Source: DASVRZ01 sp038230215
GTDB taxonomy: Bacteria; Verrucomicrobiota; Verrucomicrobiia; Chthoniobacterales; DASVRZ01
Assembly (NCBI GenBank): GCA_038230215.1
Contig: JBBRNR010000001.1
Coordinates: 186,001 to 250,000, forward strand
DNA: 64,000 nucleotides
Direction: 5' to 3'
Shown here: piece after piece, positions 7,893-16,086 of the stretch
Layout of the letters: each line of letters starts with the position of its first letter
How positions within the stretch are numbered: the stretch's first letter is position 1
Position numbers and translations under genes: made by a program
The notes under the pieces: model-generated
Seen by the model: the letters and a program-made list of their open reading frames with translations, nothing else
Database searches by the model: none
Told to the model about the DNA's origin: nothing

Positions 7893-8993
7893 ATGTCCCA
7901 CTCCTATCAAATCGCAGTTCTCGCCGGCGACGGCATCGGTCCCGAAGTCATGGCCCAGGCCCGACGCATCCTCGACAAGGTCGCGGAAAAATTTGCCCTC
8001 GACTTGCAGTTCACTGAGCACAACGTCGGCGGCATCGCCATCGATGTCGAAGGCCACGCGCTCCCTCTAGCCACGCTCGCCGCCTGCGAAAAAAGCCACG
8101 CCATCCTCTTCGGCAGCGTCGGCGGACCCAAATGGGAATCGCTCCCGCCCAATTTGCAGCCCGAGCGCGCCGCGCTCCTCCCACTGCGCAAACATTTCGG
8201 CCTCTTCGCCAATTTGCGCCCCGCTCTCTGCTTCCCGGCCCTCACCCACGCCTCGCCCATTCGCCCCGATCTTGTCGCGGGCGGATTCGACGTTCTCTGC
8301 GTTCGTGAACTGACCGGCGGCCTCTATTTTGGCCAGCCGAAAGGCACCGAAATGCGCGATGGCGAACCCGTGGCCATCGACACGATGATTTACAAAAAAT
8401 CTGAGATCGTGCGCATCGCCCACATCGCCTTCCAAGCCGCCCAGGGCCGGAGCAAAAAGCTCACCTCCATCGACAAGGCTAACGTCCTCGAAAATGGCGT
8501 TCTTTGGCGCAAAACCGTCACTGAGGTCGCCGCCGAATATCCAGACGTGACTTTGAGCCACCTCTACGTGGACAACGCCGCGATGCAGCTTATCAAACAA
8601 CCGAAAAACTTCGACGTCGTCCTCGCAGAAAACCTCTTCGGCGACATTCTCTCCGACGAAATGGCCATGATCACCGGCTCCCTCGGCATGTTGCCCAGCG
8701 CCAGTTTGGGCGCGATCAACTCCAGCACCGGACTTCCCTTCGGCCTCTACGAACCCAGCGGGGGCACTGCGCCCGACATCGCGGGCAAAGGCATCGCCAA
8801 CCCCATCGCGCAAATCCTCAGCGCCGCCATGTTACTCCGACACTCGCTCGGACAGGAAGACGCTGCCATCGCCATTGAGCGCGCCGTGCGCCAGACCATC
8901 GACGATGGTTTTCGCACCGGCGACATCTGGAGCGAAGGCACGACCCGCGTCGACACCGCCGCCATGGGCGACGCCATTTTGGAGCGGCTCTGA
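7893..8993 (+). CDS. leuB: 3-isopropylmalate dehydrogenase
   Basis: A 366-residue NAD-dependent oxidative decarboxylase of leucine synthesis. It starts MSHSYQIAVLAGDGIGPEVM; the longer 396-codon frame would run through the upstream terminator. Diagnostic segments are ELTGGLYFGQPK, DKANVLENGVLWRK, YVDNAAMQL (catalytic region), NLFGDILSDEMAMITGSLGM and EPSGGTAPDIAGKGIANP. Length is normal for the family. No leuA/C/D lies nearby. Confidence 0.95.
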   Translation: MSHSYQIAVLAGDGIGPEVMAQARRILDKVAEKFALDLQFTEHNVGGIAIDVEGHALPLATLAACEKSHAILFGSVGGPKWESLPPNLQPERAALLPLRKHFGLFANLRPALCFPALTHASPIRPDLVAGGFDVLCVRELTGGLYFGQPKGTEMRDGEPVAIDTMIYKKSEIVRIAHIAFQAAQGRSKKLTSIDKANVLENGVLWRKTVTEVAAEYPDVTLSHLYVDNAAMQLIKQPKNFDVVLAENLFGDILSDEMAMITGSLGMLPSASLGAINSSTGLPFGLYEPSGGTAPDIAGKGIANPIAQILSAAMLLRHSLGQEDAAIAIERAVRQTIDDGFRTGDIWSEGTTRVDTAAMGDAILERL

Positions 8994-9017
8994 GTTGACT
9001 GGAACTCGACTGGAAAG

Positions 9018-9046
9018 TTGCCGCTTCCATTGATCTGCCGTATAAA
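9018..9046 (+). promoter_or_regulatory. Sigma70-type promoter giving a leaderless transcript
   Basis: TTGCCG (9018-9023), 17-bp spacer, TATAAA (9041-9046), then only 6 nt to the ATG at 9053. The expected +1 falls on the A of ATG. A dispersed oligomer TGGAACTCGACT (9000-9011) sits just upstream. Confidence 0.6.
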
Positions 9047-9052
9047 TCCGCC

Positions 9053-9274
9053 ATGCAACCGATCGTTAATTGCGAAGAATTTATCGGCAAAACGGTTGGC
9101 CGCAGGAATCCCTCTGGTGTTTTGCAGGCAAATCGATCCGAAACCGAAGCCAATAAACAATGGCAGAACGCGGGCATCGGTCTGCGGGTGAAGAGAGGCG
9201 TCTATCGTTTTAAAAGCCATGAGGAGGCTGACCAATGGCTGATGGACCATTTGACCCGGATACCGGCGAACTGA
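9053..9274 (+). CDS. Small protein paired with nucleotidyltransferase (possible antitoxin-like partner)
   Basis: A 73-residue charged protein ending LRVKRGVYRFKSHEEADQWL. I do not recognise a named domain. Its 3' end overlaps the downstream nucleotidyltransferase gene by 40 bp, the architecture of two-gene toxin-antitoxin or MNT-like modules. A textbook promoter places transcription at its ATG (leaderless), whereas the downstream gene has a strong Shine-Dalgarno. An antitoxin role is inference from position only. Confidence 0.6.
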   Translation: MQPIVNCEEFIGKTVGRRNPSGVLQANRSETEANKQWQNAGIGLRVKRGVYRFKSHEEADQWLMDHLTRIPAN

Positions 9275-9759
9275 TTCCTCGCGATCCTTCATTGGAGGAT
9301 TTGGCGGCGCTCTGCCGAGAGCTAACTTCTCAAGGAGCCACTTACATCATCGTTGGCGGATTTGCCATTCGTGCCAACGGCTACCCTCGCCACACCGGTG
9401 ACGTGGACCTCCTCATCGACGCCAGCCTAGAAAACGAAGCGCGCGTTTTCGCCGCACTCGCCACCTTGCCCGATGGTTGCGTGCGCGAACTCGACCCCGG
9501 CGACGTGGCCAAATATACCGTCGTTCGCGTGGCCGACGAAATCGTCATCGACCTCATGGCCAGCGCATCGGGTATCGACTACGCCGAAGCCTCGAAAAGC
9601 GTCGTCATCCACGAAATCAACGGCGTCCCCATTCCCTTTGCCAACCCGGAATTGCTTTGGCGTATGAAATCCCGCACAGGTCGGGAAAAAGATCGGGGCG
9701 ACCTCTATTTCCTCCGCCAATGGTTTGCCGCGCGGGGCCAGACGCCGCCGGAAGATTAA
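9235..9759 (+). CDS. Nucleotidyltransferase-fold protein (MNT/AbiEii-like)
   Basis: A 174-residue protein with a pol-beta-type nucleotidyltransferase signature at residues about 33-55: VGGFAIRANGYPRHTGDVDL, giving GG followed by T-x-D-x-D. Such stand-alone enzymes often act as toxins or antitoxins by adding AMP or nucleotides to tRNA or partner proteins. The start at 9235 is fixed by GAGGAGG seven nt upstream, inside the partner gene. A third acidic residue may lie in DEIVIDLMAS. It converges on the GT2 gene, with a 4-bp overlap of the 3' ends. Confidence 0.8.
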   Translation: MADGPFDPDTGELIPRDPSLEDLAALCRELTSQGATYIIVGGFAIRANGYPRHTGDVDLLIDASLENEARVFAALATLPDGCVRELDPGDVAKYTVVRVADEIVIDLMASASGIDYAEASKSVVIHEINGVPIPFANPELLWRMKSRTGREKDRGDLYFLRQWFAARGQTPPED

Positions 9760-10469
9760 ATTTTCAGCCGCCAGATGTCCCAGAGCATTCGCAAACTGTC
9801 GTGGATGATGTGGACTTTACTCGCAGTCGAGTTGCGCCATTCCACGGGGAGATCGCCCATTTTGTAACCTCGTTTCTTGGCGAGCAGGAGGATTTCCACG
9901 TCGAAAGCGAAGCCATCGATCGTCTGCGCGGCAAATAAATCCTGCGCCACACTCCGCCGAAATGCCTTGAACCCGCATTGTGTATCGCGCAGTGGAATCC
10001 GCGAAACCAAGCGCACCATGCGGTTGAAAGTCTGGCCCATCGAGCGCCGCAGCCATCCTTGCGAGGCAACAATTTGACTTCCATCGTGCTGGCGGTTTCC
10101 CACTAACATATCGACCGCCGGATTCGACTCAAACTCCGCTGCAAACCGATCCACCGTCGAGATCGGCACACTCAAATCTGCGTCCATGAAAAACACGAGC
10201 TCGCCCTGCGCCGCCAGCATTCCGCGTTTCACCGCATAACCTTTGCCGCGCTGCACGTCATTCCCCAGCACCCGAAACTGCGGATGCGCCTTCGCAAATG
10301 ATTCTGCCACCGCCAGCGTCGCATCGGTGCTTTTTTCCACGACCAAAATCACTTCGACACTTTTCACGAAAGCATAATCCGCCAGCTCTTGCAGCGTCGC
10401 CGGCAGCCGCGATTCCTCATTAAAAGCCGGAATCACGATGGACAAACGGGGGTGATTTTCCGGTAACAT
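9756..10469 (-). CDS. GT2 glycosyltransferase, dolichyl/polyprenyl-phosphate glucosyltransferase type
   Basis: A 237-residue protein with an N-terminal GT-A fold: SIVIPAFNEESRLPATL, a DADLSVP metal-binding motif (DxD-like), and RDTQCGFKAFRR followed by GFAFDVEILLLAKKRG. The last pair is typical of Alg5/DPG-synthase-like enzymes, which transfer a sugar from a nucleotide donor to a polyprenyl phosphate at the cytoplasmic membrane. The start at 10469 (MLPENHPRLSIVIP) shares the tetranucleotide CATG with the divergent Agl23-like gene, the likely user of lipid-linked sugars. Confidence 0.88.
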   Translation of the reverse strand: MLPENHPRLSIVIPAFNEESRLPATLQELADYAFVKSVEVILVVEKSTDATLAVAESFAKAHPQFRVLGNDVQRGKGYAVKRGMLAAQGELVFFMDADLSVPISTVDRFAAEFESNPAVDMLVGNRQHDGSQIVASQGWLRRSMGQTFNRMVRLVSRIPLRDTQCGFKAFRRSVAQDLFAAQTIDGFAFDVEILLLAKKRGYKMGDLPVEWRNSTASKVHIIHDSLRMLWDIWRLKI

Positions 10470-12036
10470 GAATCCGATGCAACTCGTATCCGACGACTCT
10501 GCCAAGTCCAAAGAAAATTCCCTCCCGCGCTGGATTCCGTGGGCCATCCTGCTTGTCGCCGCCTTCTTCCGCATCGCCTGGCTTGACATCAAACCCGCGC
10601 ACTTCGATGAGGGCATCAATGGCTGGTTCTGCGACCAGATGACGAAGAACGGTTGCTATCAGTATGACCCGACTAACTATCACGGACCGCTCCATTTCTA
10701 CGTCGAATTTCTGTCGCTGACGATGTTTGGGCGCAACCTCTGGGCGTTGCGTTTACCAGTCGTGCTAGTGGGTTTGCTAACCATCTGGATGACCTGGGCA
10801 TTCCGCAAACATTTTGGCGACCGGGCCGCCGCCATCGCCGCCGCCGGGCTGGCCGTCTCGCCGGGGTTTGTGTTTTATCAGCGTTACGCGATTCACGAAA
10901 CGTGGCTCGTCCTCTTCCTCATGCAACTCACCTGGGGCATCCTGGAAATGGTGAGCCGCGGAACGAAACGCGGATTGTTAGCCATGGTCATAGGGGCTGC
11001 GGGTTGCATTCTAACCAAGGAAACCTATGCCATCCATTTCTTCGCCATCGGACTTGCATTCTTATCTTACTGGTTCTGGCAAAACGCCCTTCCCACCCGA
11101 CCTGCTTGGGAGAAGTCGAAGCAACATTGGACACAGGATCGGCTCTGGAAATATCTCACCCTCGCCGTCTTCGCGCTTGTCTTTTTCTACTCGGGCAACT
11201 TCTTTTACTGGAAAGGATTGAAAGGAATCTTCACCACGTTTCTAACCTGGTTTCACACCGGAGTGGACAGTGCCGGACACGCCAAGAAAGAACAGCAACT
11301 CGGCCCGCTCAACTACTACTGGCTCTGGCTGGGATGGAAGTTTGAGCCACTGATGTTAGCAGGAGTCGCCGTCAGTCTGGCGACGCTCTGGCGGGCCACC
11401 GGACCGGCACGTGCGCTGGCTCTTTATGCGCTGGCGGTGCTTTGCGGATACTCGATCATCGCCTATAAAACGCCGTGGTGCGTGATCTCCATCGCCTGGC
11501 CGTTTTATCTGCTGAGTGGAATCGGACTCGACTGGCTTTTGCGCGTGCGCTGGAAATTTCCCACCGTGCTGCTAACCATTGCCGCGCTCAGTTTTTCCGT
11601 GGCGAGAACGATCGAACTCAACTACCGAAAGTTCGACGATGATAAGCTGCCCTACGTTTACGTGCAGACTTACCGTGATGTTAGCCAAGTGTTAGGACCG
11701 ATCCAATCTGCGCTAAAACGTGATCCGAGTCAGATCGCCATGCGCGGGCAGGTTCATCTCGATAGTTACTATCCGCTGCCGTGGTATTTCGGCGGCTTGA
11801 ACCACGTCTATTGTCCGAAGCCGGGGGTGTATCAGGAGGACGAGGATTCGGAGTTTCTGATCTGCGATACGGACAAAGTGGACGAACTCGCCGGGCATCT
11901 GCAGGAAGCCTACTACCTGGTGCCATTCCGGTTGCGGTCGGGTCAGGAGCCGTGCACCGCGCTCTTCAACGCAGCGGTGTTTGGGCCGGAGTTTGGAAAT
12001 CGCGATCCGGATCTTGCGGCGAAGGAAGCGGAGTAG
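10468..12036 (+). CDS. Agl23-like GT-C membrane glycosyltransferase (TIGR03663 family)
   Basis: A 522-residue polytopic membrane protein with about nine or ten hydrophobic helices. Its first loop carries KPAHFDEGINGWF and CYQYDPTNYHGPLHF. The DE plus YDPxxYHGP pattern is what I associate with TIGR03663, GT-C proteins using lipid-phosphate sugars. The C-terminal third is soluble. The start is ambiguous: ATG 10468 overlaps the start codon of the divergent GT2 gene, and ATG 10477 (MQLVSDD) would leave an 8-bp gap. The GT2 gene may supply its polyprenyl-phosphate sugar donor (inference). Confidence 0.8.
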   Translation: MNPMQLVSDDSAKSKENSLPRWIPWAILLVAAFFRIAWLDIKPAHFDEGINGWFCDQMTKNGCYQYDPTNYHGPLHFYVEFLSLTMFGRNLWALRLPVVLVGLLTIWMTWAFRKHFGDRAAAIAAAGLAVSPGFVFYQRYAIHETWLVLFLMQLTWGILEMVSRGTKRGLLAMVIGAAGCILTKETYAIHFFAIGLAFLSYWFWQNALPTRPAWEKSKQHWTQDRLWKYLTLAVFALVFFYSGNFFYWKGLKGIFTTFLTWFHTGVDSAGHAKKEQQLGPLNYYWLWLGWKFEPLMLAGVAVSLATLWRATGPARALALYALAVLCGYSIIAYKTPWCVISIAWPFYLLSGIGLDWLLRVRWKFPTVLLTIAALSFSVARTIELNYRKFDDDKLPYVYVQTYRDVSQVLGPIQSALKRDPSQIAMRGQVHLDSYYPLPWYFGGLNHVYCPKPGVYQEDEDSEFLICDTDKVDELAGHLQEAYYLVPFRLRSGQEPCTALFNAAVFGPEFGNRDPDLAAKEAE

Positions 12037-12042
12037 GTTTCC

Positions 12043-12152
12043 CCGGGAGCCGCACGCGTCTCGCGTGTTCCAGCGGACGTCTCGTCCGATGGCCTAGAAG
12101 AGCTTTGAGGCGAGACACCTCAAAGGACACGCGAGACGCGTGCGCTCCCGGG
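12043..12152. repeat. REP-like inverted repeat copy 2 (complete palindrome)
   Basis: The left arm GGGAGCCGCACGCGTCTCGC plus GTGTTCC mirrors the right arm GGACACGCGAGACGCGTGCG plus CTCCCGGG around an internal loop that itself holds GCGGACGTCTCGTCCG. It lies between the convergent 3' ends of the Agl23-like gene and the 12166 gene. Partial copies are at 2185-2327 and 20923-20948. I recall similar sequences scattered in other Verrucomicrobia genomes. Confidence 0.8.
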
Positions 12153-12165
12153 AAATTCTCTGCTC

Positions 12166-13890
12166 TTACGGTAGCTTGTAGATTTCGCCCCAGCTTTCGG
12201 TGGCGACCAGCTCCGAGGTTAGCACCCACGGCTTTTCGCTGACTGGCCAGGTTTTCTCTTCTTCCGGTCCCCAGAAAATGTAGTGGACGCCGAGCGATTT
12301 GGCGGCGGCCTGCCAGTCGTCGCCACCGTTCATCAGGCAGTCCATTGCGCGCTTCTCGGCCTCATAGGGAATGCCGTGACCGATCATGTGACCGTGATAT
12401 CCGAGAGCGAGCCGACGACCGGCGAAGACGAGCGGATGGGCGTAACCGGGAGCGGCGGCGAAGGTTTCCAGGATGGGAATATTCTCCACGGTCTGGGCGA
12501 CGCTGAGGACGACGGACTGATCGGCGATATCGTAGCCCTGCTCGGTGGAGCCAAGTCCGCCCCAGAGAGAAATGAAACCCGAGGTGAAGAGGAGCAGGCA
12601 ACCGGCCACGCGAACTAACATCGGCGTTTTGGCCAGAAACGACTTCCATAGATATGGGAGGAGAACGATGACACTCCACATCATGAGCTTGGTGTTGTCC
12701 CATTCCCACGGCGAAAATTTGATGAACAACGTCGCGACTAACATCAGCAGTGCCGGACTCACGAAGAGCCACGCCTCGCGGTCGGGGCGGCGGACTAACA
12801 TAACGATCAGACCCACGATGAGAAACGGGAGCGCGCCGAAGTTGCGCAGCCAGTACGTCGCGGAAAAGTGTGCGCCCTGCATCCAGCCGGGTTGCCAGGC
12901 GAGACTGCTGGCGGCGTGGAAATTGTCCGTTAGGAAGAGCATCAAGACGGTCGCGGGCAGAAATGAGGCGAGTCCCAATTGAATGAAGCTCTTACGTTTT
13001 TTTCCGAAGACGGCCAGAGCACCTAACATTACGGAGAGAAACAAAAACGTGTGGATGTGGAAGAGCGGCATCGTGGCGTAAATGATGACTTCCAACCAGA
13101 TGGGCAGCCGGTTTTTGAGCGGAGTTCCATTCGACTCTGCGGATTGCATGCGTCGCCAGTGGGTGAGGAGAAGCAACCCGGCAGGCAGTGCGTAGAGGAA
13201 GCCGCGCTGCGTGACGAATAGGGCCAGCGGGATGCTTTTCCAATCCATGTCCTGCTGGTAGTCGATCCATTTCCCGTTGTGGAAAATCGCGAAGCCCGCG
13301 ACGCCGCCCACGAAAAGAAACCCGGCCAGGCCAAACGCGCGGCCCCAGCGATACAGCGCGACGCCGGCGACGAGCGAGCCGATGACGCCGGTGACGATCA
13401 ATGAGTTAAAAAGCGGAACGCCGAGGACGTCGAGGAGAGCGTTGAAGTAATCGATGCCAAATGGGTAGCCGATGCTGGAGTGGGCGTGGATCGGATTCAC
13501 CGGCCAGAGCGGCGCACCGTGGGAGAAAAACCGGATGTATTGGATGTGCAGAGGGAGGTCGCCGAGGTTGTTGCGCGAAAGGACGGCGATCTGGTCGCCC
13601 TTCAGAAAGATGAGCCAGAGAAAGGCGCGCAGGGTGAAGAGGACGAAGGCGATGCAGACCGCGCTTTTCCAAGGCCACATATCCTCGCAACCCGGCTCGC
13701 GCTGGCTCGTGGGCAGGTGGGTTTTCCAGACGGCGAGCGCGGCGGCGACCGATCCGAGTGTGAGTGCGATGGCGGCGTTCGTAGCGTTGAGGCCGTGGAC
13801 CGAGAGCGATAGAGCGAACAAGGTGCTGAAACAAAGGAAACTCACCGTGGCCACCCAGAGATGTGCGAGAAAATGACGAACCAGACGCAT
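12166..13890 (-). CDS. Polytopic membrane protein, GT-C/mannosyltransferase-like (unassigned)
   Basis: A 574-residue protein with about eleven or twelve hydrophobic segments and a soluble C-terminal end (LGVHYIFWGPEEEKTWP). It resembles GT-C-type membrane proteins in architecture. I see no DxD or DE motif clear enough to name a family; the first loop has NLGDLPLHIQYIRFFSHGAP. It lies beside the Agl23-like and GT2 genes, so a role in lipid-linked sugar transfer is plausible. The start at 13890 has TAGAAT 8 nt upstream and no Shine-Dalgarno. Confidence 0.6.
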   Translation of the reverse strand: MRLVRHFLAHLWVATVSFLCFSTLFALSLSVHGLNATNAAIALTLGSVAAALAVWKTHLPTSQREPGCEDMWPWKSAVCIAFVLFTLRAFLWLIFLKGDQIAVLSRNNLGDLPLHIQYIRFFSHGAPLWPVNPIHAHSSIGYPFGIDYFNALLDVLGVPLFNSLIVTGVIGSLVAGVALYRWGRAFGLAGFLFVGGVAGFAIFHNGKWIDYQQDMDWKSIPLALFVTQRGFLYALPAGLLLLTHWRRMQSAESNGTPLKNRLPIWLEVIIYATMPLFHIHTFLFLSVMLGALAVFGKKRKSFIQLGLASFLPATVLMLFLTDNFHAASSLAWQPGWMQGAHFSATYWLRNFGALPFLIVGLIVMLVRRPDREAWLFVSPALLMLVATLFIKFSPWEWDNTKLMMWSVIVLLPYLWKSFLAKTPMLVRVAGCLLLFTSGFISLWGGLGSTEQGYDIADQSVVLSVAQTVENIPILETFAAAPGYAHPLVFAGRRLALGYHGHMIGHGIPYEAEKRAMDCLMNGGDDWQAAAKSLGVHYIFWGPEEEKTWPVSEKPWVLTSELVATESWGEIYKLP

Positions 13891-13988
13891 ATCGGCCCAT
13901 TCTATGGCAAGTCGTCCGGCTTTTGGCGCGAGGAAAATGCAAGTCGCAAGGGGTCGGCGCACGTTTTTGAGATACGCATCCAACTCCC

Positions 13989-14366
13989 ATGAAAAATTTT
14001 ATCCTCATCATCCTCCCGCTTTTCCTGTTCATGAATGTGCTTTGTGCGCGGGATGCCAAAGAGGACAAACGGATTGAGTATTTGCTGCAATCGGTCAGGT
14101 CGATGAAGGGCGGCGTCTTCATTCGCAACGGGTCGGAATACAATGGGCAGGACGCGGTGAAGCACTTGCAGCGCAAACTGGATGCAGGCGGCGAACGAGT
14201 GAAGACGGCGGAGGATTTTATCGCCGGGTGCGCGACGAAGTCGTCGTTCTCAGGGAAGCCTTACCAGATTCGTCTGCCGGATGGGAAGACGGTGGAGACC
14301 GGCCCGTATTTTCTAGAAAAACTGCGGGAGTTTGATAGGGATCACCCGAAGCAGGCGGCGAAATAG
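13989..14366 (+). CDS. DUF5329-like exported protein
   Basis: A 125-residue protein with a signal peptide (MKNFILIILPLFLFMNVLCA). The mature part matches the DUF5329 pattern: IEYLLQSVRSMKGGVFIRNG, SEYNGQDAVKHLQRKL, KTAEDFIAGCATKSSFSGKP and LPDGKTVETGPYF. Function is unknown. It is divergent from the 13890 gene across 98 bp and ends against a 21-bp repeat array. There is no partner operon. Confidence 0.75.
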   Translation: MKNFILIILPLFLFMNVLCARDAKEDKRIEYLLQSVRSMKGGVFIRNGSEYNGQDAVKHLQRKLDAGGERVKTAEDFIAGCATKSSFSGKPYQIRLPDGKTVETGPYFLEKLREFDRDHPKQAAK

Positions 14367-14368
14367 CG

Positions 14369-14660
14369 TCCGCAACCGCTCAGCGGAAGCCCGCAATCAC
14401 TTAGCGGAAGCCCGCAGTCGCTCAGCGGAAGCCCGCAGCCTGAAATCGGGAGTCCGCATGTGCTCAGTGGACACCCGCAACCTCTGATCGGAAGTCCGCA
14501 AGCACACATCGGAAGTCCGCAGCCACTTATCGGAACTCCGCAGCCGCTCAGCGGATCTCCGCAAGCGCTTATCGGTTGTCCGCAGCGGCTTATCGGGTCT
14601 CCGCAGGGGCTTAGCGGCTGTCCGCAAGCGCAAATCGGTTGTCCGCTGCCGTAGATCGGC
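14369..14660. repeat. Imperfect 21-bp tandem array (about 14 units)
   Basis: Units such as CGCAGTCGCTCAGCGGAAGC + C repeat every 21 bp. The conserved core is CCGCA(N)7-8 then (C/T)AGCGG or ATCGG then the next TCCGCA. Spacer bases vary but the spacing holds. It fills almost all of the 349-bp gap between the DUF5329 gene and argH. Frames are open through it on both strands, giving 7-residue repeats, but these look like a by-product of the period. It lacks the alternating unique spacers of a CRISPR. Confidence 0.85.
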
Positions 14661-14715
14661 TTTTGTTGACCACTTTCCAGCCATCAAGCGGTTGTGATTG
14701 TATAAAAATCGCCAG

Positions 14716-16083
14716 TTACTCCGCCAAAAGCGACTCCCAGCGGGCGAGTTCGCTTTGGATGTTCTCGGGCGAAGGAGCACCAATGCCCTGACGGGCGGCG
14801 AGGGACGCCTGCGGATTGAGAATCGTGTAGATGTCGTCCTCGAATGCATTGGAACTCGACTGAAAATCGGCCAGCGAGAGGTCGGCGAGGCCGCAGGCGC
14901 GTTCGTTGCAGAGGGCGACGAGGCCGCCGACGATTTCGTGCGAGTGGCGAAACGGGACGCCGCGTTTCACCAAATAATCGGCCAGATCGGTGGCGATGAG
15001 GTTCCAATCGTCGGCGGCGGCGGCCATGCGGGCGGTATTGACGCGAGCTTCGGACATCATGCCAGCGAAGACTTCGAGGGCGTTTTTCACCGTGTCGATG
15101 GAATCGAAGATGGGTTCTTTGTCCTCCTGCATGTCGCGATTGTAGGTCATCGGGAGGCCTTTGAGCGTGGTCAGAAGCGAGAGGAGATTGCCGTAAAGGC
15201 GTCCCGTTTTGCCACGGGTGAGCTCGGCGACATCGGGGTTTTTTTTCTGCGGCATGAGGCTGCTGCCCGTGGTGTAGGCGTCGCTCAGGGTGACGTAGCC
15301 AAATTCGGCACTGGCCCAGAGAATGACGTCTTCGCTGAGGCGGGAAAGGTGCATGCCGATGAGGGCGAGGTTGGAGAGGAGTTCGACGGCGAAATCGCGG
15401 TCGCTCACGGCGTCCATGCTGTTGTGGGTGACGCTGTCGAAGCCGAGCAAGGTGGCGATGTAACTCCGGTCTAAAACGATGGTGGAACCCGCGATCGCGC
15501 CGGAGCCGAGGGGCAGGGAATTCATCCGCCGCGCGGTATCGGTCAGGCGCGAATCGTCGCGTGCAAACATCTCGATGTAAGCGAGCAAATGATGCGCGAA
15601 ATAGACGGGCTGGGCGCGCTGGAGGTGGGTGTAGCCGGGCAGAATGGCGTCGGCGTTTTTTCCCGCGAGTGCCAATAGACTCTGCTGCAAGGTGTGGAGT
15701 GCGGCTTGAATGTGGCCAATCTCGTCGCGCAGATAGAGCCGCAAGTCGGTCGCGACCTGGTCGTTGCGAGAGCGGGCGGTGTGGAGTTTCGCGCCTGCGG
15801 AGCCGATCCGTCGGGTGAGCTCGGCCTCAATGTTCATGTGGACATCTTCGAGCGCCGTGTCCCATTGGAAATTTCCCGCGTCGATATCGGCCTCGATGCC
15901 GAGAAGCCCAGTCTGAATCGCATGGAACTCGACTGAAGTGAGGAGGCCCGCCTTTTCCAACGCGGAGGCATGAGCAATGGAACCCTGGATGTCGTGACGA
16001 TAAAGCCGCCAGTCAAAAGAGATGGATTCCGAGAAAGTGCGGAGAGAATCCGCTGTCGATTGTTTGAAACGTCCGCGCCACAT
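14716..16083 (-). CDS. argH: Argininosuccinate lyase
   Basis: A 455-residue fumarase/aspartase-superfamily enzyme that splits argininosuccinate to arginine and fumarate. It starts MWRGRFKQSTADSLRTFSES, the family start. Signatures: HTARSRNDQVATDLRL, the SS loop motif GSSLMPQKKNPDVAELTRGK with its catalytic Ser, and LPMTYNRDMQEDKEP. It begins 3 nt after the stop of the mazF-like gene, so toxin-antitoxin and argH probably share a transcript. Two copies of the dispersed word TGGAACTCGACT lie in it (14850, 15923), in different reading frames. Confidence 0.96.
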   Translation of the reverse strand: MWRGRFKQSTADSLRTFSESISFDWRLYRHDIQGSIAHASALEKAGLLTSVEFHAIQTGLLGIEADIDAGNFQWDTALEDVHMNIEAELTRRIGSAGAKLHTARSRNDQVATDLRLYLRDEIGHIQAALHTLQQSLLALAGKNADAILPGYTHLQRAQPVYFAHHLLAYIEMFARDDSRLTDTARRMNSLPLGSGAIAGSTIVLDRSYIATLLGFDSVTHNSMDAVSDRDFAVELLSNLALIGMHLSRLSEDVILWASAEFGYVTLSDAYTTGSSLMPQKKNPDVAELTRGKTGRLYGNLLSLLTTLKGLPMTYNRDMQEDKEPIFDSIDTVKNALEVFAGMMSEARVNTARMAAAADDWNLIATDLADYLVKRGVPFRHSHEIVGGLVALCNERACGLADLSLADFQSSSNAFEDDIYTILNPQASLAARQGIGAPSPENIQSELARWESLLAE

Positions 16084-16086
16084 AAA

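Noticed and set aside
14369..14660. Repeat array considered as a CRISPR
   Set aside because: Units are about 21 bp with no alternation of constant repeats and unique 30-40-bp spacers, and no cas genes are nearby. The same holds for the arrays at 2341 and 33875.
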